Of a stretch of 64,000 bases of DNA, positions 53,101 through 64,000 are shown piece by piece. This stretch comes from Piscicola geometra (lineage: Eukaryota > Annelida > Clitellata > Hirudinida > Piscicolidae). Location: assembly GCA_943735955.1 (NCBI GenBank), contig OX030955.1:8623269-8687268 (forward strand), given 5' to 3'. The position numbers and the translations under genes were made by a program. The notes beneath the pieces were generated by a model. The model did no database searches and was not told the DNA's origin. It saw only the letters and a program-made list of their open reading frames with translations. The stretch's first letter is position 1; the number at the start of each line of letters is the position of its first letter.

Positions 53101-55201
53101 TTAATCAACTAATTAATTCAATAACCATTCAATTACCCTTTTTTTATTATTAATTACCCTAATTATATTATCGAATGCAATGAATATCAGGACTTGTTTT
53201 TGTAGGTGTTTGCCATTTCTACTTACAATTCCTTCATTCAGTCAATACCCTTACGATAAGGCAATCGATGAAACGGCCCAAATTCCTCAAAAATAACGGA
53301 CTTTTTTTGTGTTTCATCAAAACTTCTTTTACCCCGAAAATAAAATCTATGTTGTGGGTATTGCACTTACAGCCTCGTCACTGATGCCCTTGAAGAACGT
53401 CGATGGCAGGCTTTTTAACCATGGACCGAACCTGTTGTTGGGTAGGAGGGAGTGACAGGGGGAGAAGGCGGTTGGTAGGAACCGATGTCACCCTGGGACG
53501 TTTAAATGAACCAACTATCAAAACTAATCTGGGAGTTTTATAAGTCTAAAATTTCATCAGCTCACTATCATCATCACCACCATTCAAACATTTATAATCA
53601 AGATGAGGATGCTGATGGTGGTGTTGATGATAGTGATGATGATGATATACTGACCTCACTAGCCCCATTCTTCACACACCTCTTGCTGGCGCCCTCGTCG
53701 GGGAAGGCGATCACGACGTCCTCTCCCTTCGCCTGCAACTCCACGAGCCTCTTCTCGAGCAGGGTCAACGCTGTCTCCAGTCTTCAGGAACGTGGTGATG
53801 GATGGCTTAAAATTCAAGTCGCGATTCTAACAGTTTAGTTTATTGAGACGTTAGTTTAACTAATTTAGTTTAAATTAATTGAGAATCATTTAATTGAATA
53901 TAAAATATTTTCTTTAATTCAAAGCCCTTCTAAGCTAAAAAAAATCACCATTCTTCTTATAGAATCCCTAAAACCACACACAAAATTATGACACCTATCT
54001 CAACTTATTCCCATCAACCAAACACTCCACACCAGCCCACCCAAGCCTAACTCTAACCCTAACCCTAATCCTACCACCAACGAACCCAGTCCCAACCAAC
54101 CAGCCCAACCAACCCAACCATCCCAATCCGATCCACACCTCGGGATGATGCAATCACTGAAGTAGAACCTCTCTTGCAGTGCGTGGATGTCGTAGATCAC
54201 CAACTGCACGGGTCCTTGCGTGCTCAGTGGTGTTGCTGATAGCAGTCGTGCCAAGCTCTTAGTGGTTGTGGTGTGGTGTGGTAGTGGTTGTTGTAGTGTG
54301 GTGGAGTGGGGTGGTAGTGGTGTAGCGGTTATGGTATAGTATGGTGGTTATTGTGTGGTGGGTGTGATAGGGTGTAGTGGTGGTGGGAGTTTTCAGAAAT
54401 ATAAATGACCTCAAAAGGAATAAAACAGAAATGCGCCATTCATCTCCTTGCAACCACCACCACCAAGTCTTAGCAGACAAGCAACCACCTTGGCAGTGGG
54501 TATTTGTCCTTCCAAGTCAATTCGCTCCATCGTTCCAGTTGGAAAGTACGGAAGCAAAACGGTTAAAGATTTCACCATGTATCTGGATTTTAAAATATTT
54601 ATTTATCTATTTAAACTGTAAAAGATTTATTTTCCAGTTTTGATCAATGTATACAGTGGCAAACAAGTGTTTGTTAACCTTGGCAAGGCATAAATCAATG
54701 CGATTTGTTCAAAAATCACCGCAGATGAATGGAAACTGACCAGCAAAAACACTATTTGATTTGATTTTGAGAATCAATTAAAATAAACTATCAGAAAAGG
54801 TTGAAAAGTGTATTCTTTTGCTATGAATAAATTTAATTATTAAATTTTAATAAAAATATTAATAACTTAATTTTTTAACAATATCTGATATTGCATACCA
54901 TGTTTGCATTCGATTTCTTTGACGTTTTGAATGAATAGATTAGGAAATCCATCTTTGAACTTACTCCAATGTATACCATTTTCTTTATATTTCAGTTTTT
55001 CAGAGTATTCGCTCTGATATCGGTTTTATGTTATAATAAATAATCTTATAACTAAAATCTAATTGTTGTATTTAAATATATATTGAAACATATCAAGGAG
55101 ATTACATTGGAGCATAGTTTATCAATATTCCTTGCTAATGCAAACATTGAAGGATGAGAAAACAAAATTATCTGGTTATGTTTCTGCATTCTTAGGTCCA
55201 T
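50146..55201 (-). CDS. Class II (plant-type) ribose-phosphate diphosphokinase (PRPP synthase)
   Basis: Makes phosphoribosyl pyrophosphate from ribose 5-phosphate and a nucleotide donor, the precursor for purine, pyrimidine and NAD synthesis. Ten minus-strand exons: 55201-55106, 55013-54899, 54751-54679, 54582-54489, 54257-54139, 53781-53680, 53431-53371, 52951-52820, 52667-52566 and 50268-50146. All phases agree and give 338 aa, the length of plant PRS3/PRS4. Signatures in order: [61 protein letters not shown]-binding loop [27 protein letters not shown], and FWITDS plus PPFELLSL at the C-terminus. These match the class II type. Animal PRPS1/2 has a different loop (VDDMADTCGT-like) and FSYDLSRKKD-type motifs. 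A 1.8-kb minisatellite fills the last intron. It lies head to head with prefoldin 1. Confidence 0.93.
50275..52115. repeat. 1.8-kb TG-rich minisatellite in the last PRPS intron
   Basis: Built from two related units: one like GTGTGTGGTGGTTTGATGGAT and one like GTGTTTGGTGGAGTGGAATT. They alternate in a higher-order pattern, with blocks of about 150-450 bp recurring almost exactly (for example around 51650-51760 and 51900-52010). It begins within about 10 bp of the exon 10 acceptor of the PRPS gene. Thr/His/Ile/Gln frames on the minus strand are artefacts. Confidence 0.95.
52975..53150. repeat. About 52-bp tandem repeat in PRPS intron 7
   Basis: About 3.3 copies of a unit containing ATTAATTAATCAACTAATTA and TTCAATAACCATTCAATTACCC, almost identical between copies and rich in ATTAAT palindromes. 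Confidence 0.9.
54045..54072. repeat. Short telomere-like (CCCTAA)n tract
   Basis: CTAACTCTAACCCTAACCCTAATCC, about 2-3 units of CCCTAA with variants, in PRPS intron 5. Too short to be a telomere; probably an interstitial or chance tract. Confidence 0.5.
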
Positions 55202-55518
55202 CTTACTGATTCTTACAAAGTTTGCAATACAAACTTTAGCGACTTTTCAAAATCAAGTAAAAGTAGACCACAACGTTAACGTTAGTAACTAAGTGTTTTT
55301 TAAATTATCATATTTGAAAAAAGTATTCTATCATTATAATTTCATATACCTAAATATTAAACCAGAAAATGTATTTATAGATTTAAAATTTTACAATTTT
55401 CAGTTTAAAAAATATTGGAAAGTACTTAAAATAATGAATAAAATCCACTTTTTACAGAATATCTTGCAGTTAGCGAGAATTAAACACTTCTTACAAATTC
55501 TTCATATTTCTTTAAAAA
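55202..55518. promoter_or_regulatory. Shared divergent promoter region (PRPS / prefoldin 1)
   Basis: Only 317 bp separate the two divergent start codons. No TATA box is obvious near either start, as is typical of housekeeping bidirectional promoters. It contains a 12-bp palindrome AACGTTAACGTT (55272-55283), a candidate protein-binding site (inference). Confidence 0.5.
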
Positions 55519-56456
55519 ATGTCTTCTAAAGGGCTTCCGGTTGATTTGGAACTTAAAAAAGTGATATCTTTATAAATTATAAAAATGAATCATTTTAGTT
55601 TTTGATAATATCTAATTACATTTTTTAAAATCCAATTCAATCAAATAAATAAATTCAAGAGCGCTTATCAATTCAATTTTATATTAAATAAATGAATTAT
55701 AAATTTTCAATCTTTAAAAAGTCCTATATATTTGGTCAGTAAATATTAAGAATTAAATTTTAATTATGAACAAATCCATTTTAGGCGTTTCAAGAACTGC
55801 AAGTCAAAATGGTGACAACTTCTCAAGAGTTGGAAGAGTCAGATAGGCAGGCAGAGCGGTTCCGCCAACAAATTTCACACTCCAAGAACGTCTGCAAAGA
55901 ACTTGAAAGCCTTCCTGCTGACACTCAAACATACAAGAGTATTGGAAGAATGTATGTAATCATTACATTGTAATGCTTTATATTATACTACATTTTAAAT
56001 CAAGTCTTTTTGCAGTATTTAAAATCAAATAAATCTTGGATTAAACTTTAATAAAATTAAATCATACAAGTTACATACTTTTGAACCTAACTATTATATT
56101 AACATTTCCTGATTTTATTTATTTTCAGGTTTATGAAGGCGCCAATGACTGAAATCATGGATGAGCTCAAAGAAAGTTCTGAAAAAAGTGTGGAAAAGAT
56201 CAAAAATATTGAGGTTTGGTCATTTTTAAGCTCTGCTCTAGTTATAACTGTTATTCGGCACAGTTGTAACTTTATTTATTACACTTATTAGTATTATTAT
56301 CGTTCTTTTCATTAATATATTTAGCAATGTATGGTTTAATCGTTTCAATCACCATCATGTTAGAGCACCAAGACCTACCTGGAAAGGACTCTGAAAGATC
56401 ATGAGTCGAATCTCAGGGAGTTGGTGATGTCGAAGCAGAAAGGACAGGGTCGCTGA
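55519..56456 (+). CDS. Pfdn1: Prefoldin subunit 1
   Basis: Beta-type subunit of the hexameric prefoldin chaperone, which delivers nascent actin and tubulin to the CCT chaperonin in the cytosol. Four exons, 55519-55560, 55785-55951, 56129-56213 and 56364-56456, agree in phase and encode 128 aa, close to other PFDN1 proteins. The N-terminus VDLELKKAFQELQ, the hinge SIGRMFM and the C-terminal helix TYLERTLKDHESNLREL are the family hallmarks. The two helices flank the short beta hairpin of beta prefoldins. The start codon is the only ATG in frame before the conserved VDLELKK. AATAAA-type polyadenylation signals occur at about 56694-56712. It probably shares a promoter with the divergent PRPS gene. 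Confidence 0.95.
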
Positions 56457-56976
56457 TATAATATTTCCTATTATCCTCATAGAATCTCTATCTATAATAT
56501 AATATATAAATTTTCTAATTCTTGTAAAATTTATTAATCCTCATCATCATCGCATGGGGCAGAAGGAATCTTTTTACGTCACAATGAAAATTCGTTAATA
56601 AATGTGTTTACATGAGCTATTATCATTTTTAGGATTATTTAAATCATATATAATACTATGTATATTATATATATTTATTTAAATTATTTGCTAAAATAAA
56701 GTATCAAATAAAGGTTAAATAAAAATATTAATTTTGGATTAAAATATCTCAAATTTTTTTTTATCAATAGAGCTCAATTTAAAATGTAATAATCCCATAG
56801 ATATCCTACAAACAACAAGTATATGAATAGCATTATCAAAAGATAAAATTCGTAACCATGTGACCCAATGTAGAAAATTTAAATTTTGGTGGCTCTTTCT
56901 GTGAATTCGAATATATTATATTCAATAAATTAGTATACTTTTGAAAAGTTACTTAGTCTTGTTTTTTTTATGTTTT

Positions 56977-58059
56977 ATGATGACAGAATTTTCAAAAGAA
57001 ATTTTCCCATTAATCGACACTCCAACAAATAGTTTATTAACAAAGTCAAAAAAAAATGGCGTTTGTATGAGCTTTTTAAGCTATAAGGAAACACCAACAA
57101 ATGAATGTAAAACACCTAGTAAGAATATTTCAAAACCTCTAGTTAAATCAAAAATTAAATTAACAAATAAAATGTCTAAATATAATTCATTGCCTTCTTC
57201 TAGTAGCCACCCAAACAACATTAAAACTGATCCCATATTAACTTTTGAAAAAAGTAATATAGTCGAAAAAGTTATATCTTCTGAAAGTGTTATTCCATCA
57301 TCCAACACAAATAAAGAAAATCAAGAAGTCAAGTTAGAGACAACAACTCAGGCCAGTGAAGGGAAAAATGTAATAGTGAGTCAACAAGAACCTTCTGACT
57401 TCCACACTCCAGCTAAAGTATTTAGGAACGAAACTCAAGAGGAACACATGCCCCTTTGTACACCTGCAACCAGTATAACAAAGCTTCCACTGGTAAAATT
57501 CAACTTCCTACCGACCAAGTGTACCCCTGCAGGAAGAGTATACAAAAACGTTGTGGACCAAAAGAATGTTGATACTAATAATAAGGACAATAAAAACAAA
57601 CAATTAACATTTGGGCCCTGCACTCCGGCTGGCAGGGTTATAAAGGTGGTGAAACAGGAAATCAAAGACGAACCTGTGAAGCTCTGCACCCCAGCAGGTC
57701 GTGTGAAGAAGAAGGTTGTGGCCACCACATGCACGCCTGCTGCAAGAGTGTATCGAACACAAGTACCAACAAATCAAAAAGTTGCTACCTCTTCCACTAA
57801 GAGACAAGCAAAAGAAGAAAATGAAGCAGCTCTAAAAACTCCAGAGTTGAAAACTTCTGTGAAAAAAACTCCCAAAAGACTCCTTTGCTCAGTGTCAAAA
57901 ACTCCGGTCTTGAAAAGGACTCCAGCAGCATTGGCAGGTGAAAAGTTGAAGAGGGGGGATGAAAGTCAGAAAAGGGGCACGCCAAAGAATTCCCACACGA
58001 AAGAACCGCAAATTCTCTTCAGAGATTCACTTTCAGCAAAGAAAGAAGCTACTGAATGA
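56977..58059 (+). CDS. Basic, Thr-Pro-rich protein with CTPAGRV repeats (unrecognised)
   Basis: The open frame starts at Met 56977; a second Met follows at 56980. An acceptor-like TTTTATGATGACAG ends at 56986, so a 5' exon is possible. It ends at TGA 58057-58059, giving about 360 aa. The protein is Lys/Thr/Ser/Pro-rich with no membrane segment or known fold, so probably disordered and nuclear (inference). Its hallmark is a set of spaced motifs: FHTPAKVFR, LCTPATSI, KCTPAGRVYK, PCTPAGRVIK, LCTPAGRVKK and TCTPAARVYR. Further TP sites follow (LKTPEL, KKTPKR, SKTPVLKRTP), ideal for proline-directed kinases such as Cdk1. The frame continues openly for 59 codons after the TGA. The composition suggests a mitotic or chromatin protein, but I do not recognise a family. 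Confidence 0.7.
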   Translation: MMTEFSKEIFPLIDTPTNSLLTKSKKNGVCMSFLSYKETPTNECKTPSKNISKPLVKSKIKLTNKMSKYNSLPSSSSHPNNIKTDPILTFEKSNIVEKVISSESVIPSSNTNKENQEVKLETTTQASEGKNVIVSQQEPSDFHTPAKVFRNETQEEHMPLCTPATSITKLPLVKFNFLPTKCTPAGRVYKNVVDQKNVDTNNKDNKNKQLTFGPCTPAGRVIKVVKQEIKDEPVKLCTPAGRVKKKVVATTCTPAARVYRTQVPTNQKVATSSTKRQAKEENEAALKTPELKTSVKKTPKRLLCSVSKTPVLKRTPAALAGEKLKRGDESQKRGTPKNSHTKEPQILFRDSLSAKKEATE

Positions 58060-58239
58060 AAGGGTTGTGTTAGGAGGAGTGGAAGAATTAAAAATAAATT
58101 AAATTCTAAAGCCAATAAGGTTTCTAAAAACAATAAAGATCAAAAAGAAGAGGAGGAGGATAATGATGATGAACATGATAACAAGGAGAATGAAGAAAGT
58201 AGGAGCCCTTTTCTGCAAGCTCAGCAACAATATTTTTAA
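58060..58239 (+). other. In-frame open extension after the TGA stop
   Basis: Directly after the TGA the same frame stays open for 59 codons to TAA 58237-58239. It encodes KGCVRRSGRIKNKL, a Lys/Asn segment, an acidic run (about 58146-58173) and SRSPFLQAQQQYF. The basic-then-acidic composition continues that of the upstream protein. It may be a readthrough extension, a nonsense allele or a sequencing error. An AATAAA lies downstream at about 58349. Confidence 0.5.
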
Positions 58240-58780
58240 AACCGTTAAAGGTCATTGAGTTTAGAAGGATTCACCTTGCAGAATCTTTCAGAACACATGT
58301 CTTACACTTATTATTTTGTTTTCTAAAGTGCTTTTAATTTGAATGTTCAAATAAACTTAAACATTTTGATTTTAAAATATCATCATCTTAATTGATTCTA
58401 ATAGAGTTTATTGATGTTGCTTGATTGTAATAGTTGTTCTCAGAAGCGGCTAAGCCGCAAATACCATGTATAAAGCGCAGATTTCATTTCAATGCAAAAA
58501 GAAAAAAGGTTAGAAGAAACAAAAACTAATAAGTTATATTAGAAGTTTCCATCATTTTAAAATCTATAAATTCGTATCATAGGAACGCTTTTGAGAAAAA
58601 ATAAAAAGCCCACACTGATAAAAAAAATTCGCATCCACTAGTTTTTTTTTCTCTATTAATATATTTTCCATAAAATATTATTTATAAAATGCTCTTTGAT
58701 ATTTAATAATAATGATACGCTACTCTTTTATTTATAAATTGCATTATTAGTTTCCTGTATACTTCATTATTACGATCGTA

Positions 58781-64000
<5,220 letters not shown>

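Noticed and set aside
54045..54072. Telomere or chromosome end
   Set aside because: Only two to three CCCTAA-like units inside a gene intron, with unique sequence on both sides.
57081..57985. Antisense frames over the CTPAGRV gene
   Set aside because: No domain or start context; the plus frame is continuous for about 360 codons with conserved internal motifs.

Overview
This is eukaryotic, animal nuclear DNA: AT-rich, with spliced genes and canonical splice sites, and saturated with microsatellites and minisatellites. I saw no prokaryotic or viral gene organisation. A Shaker-type potassium channel, ARL1, prefoldin 1, an RBM5/RBM10-type splicing factor, a double-CUB protein and an S1 protease homolog point to an invertebrate metazoan. 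An arthropod, perhaps a crustacean, is my guess from the CUB protein, the TATA/Inr promoter of the protease homolog and the simple-repeat load, but the taxon is not proven.

Layout. 1-23,200 is gene-poor. It holds two probable 3'-terminal exons near the left edge (an Asn-rich one ending at 617 and a Ser-rich one ending at 1573), a few unrecognised exon candidates, tRNA-derived SINE-like pieces and long microsatellites. 23,246-24,851 is a decayed hAT transposon with perfect 12-bp terminal inverted repeats and an 8-bp target duplication. 25,678-27,400 is a Kv1/Shaker channel whose whole core lies in one exon. 29,133-31,228 (minus) is ARL1 in seven exons. 32,099-34,130 (minus) is a secreted S1-protease homolog in seven exons in which all three catalytic residues are replaced. 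36,245-48,445 (plus) is a ten-exon, 344-aa double-CUB protein with a signal peptide and a hydrophobic C-terminus. 50,146-55,201 (minus) is a ten-exon, 338-aa class II (plant-type) ribose-phosphate diphosphokinase. It is head to head with prefoldin subunit 1 (55,519-56,456, plus). 56,977-58,059 (plus) encodes an unrecognised basic protein with repeated CTPAGRV motifs, and its frame stays open for 59 codons after the TGA stop. 58,781 to the right edge (plus) is the 5' part of an RBM5/RBM10-type gene (RRM, RanBP2 zinc finger, RRM, OCRE), cut off by the window end.

The exon models for ARL1, the protease homolog, the CUB protein, PRPS, prefoldin 1 and the RBM gene were assembled by hand from both splice sites. 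In each, every intron phase agrees and the summed coding length is a multiple of three, which is strong internal support. Small counting errors of about one base are possible.

The most noteworthy points are the class II PRPP synthase in an animal, the triple-dead protease homolog, the CTPAGRV-repeat protein with its possible readthrough extension, repeat arrays that run into splice sites, two apparent GC-AG introns, and the hAT element with same-strand CCCGT arrays at both ends. The genes do not form an obvious pathway; they are independent neighbours, except for the divergent PRPS/prefoldin pair, which probably shares a promoter region.
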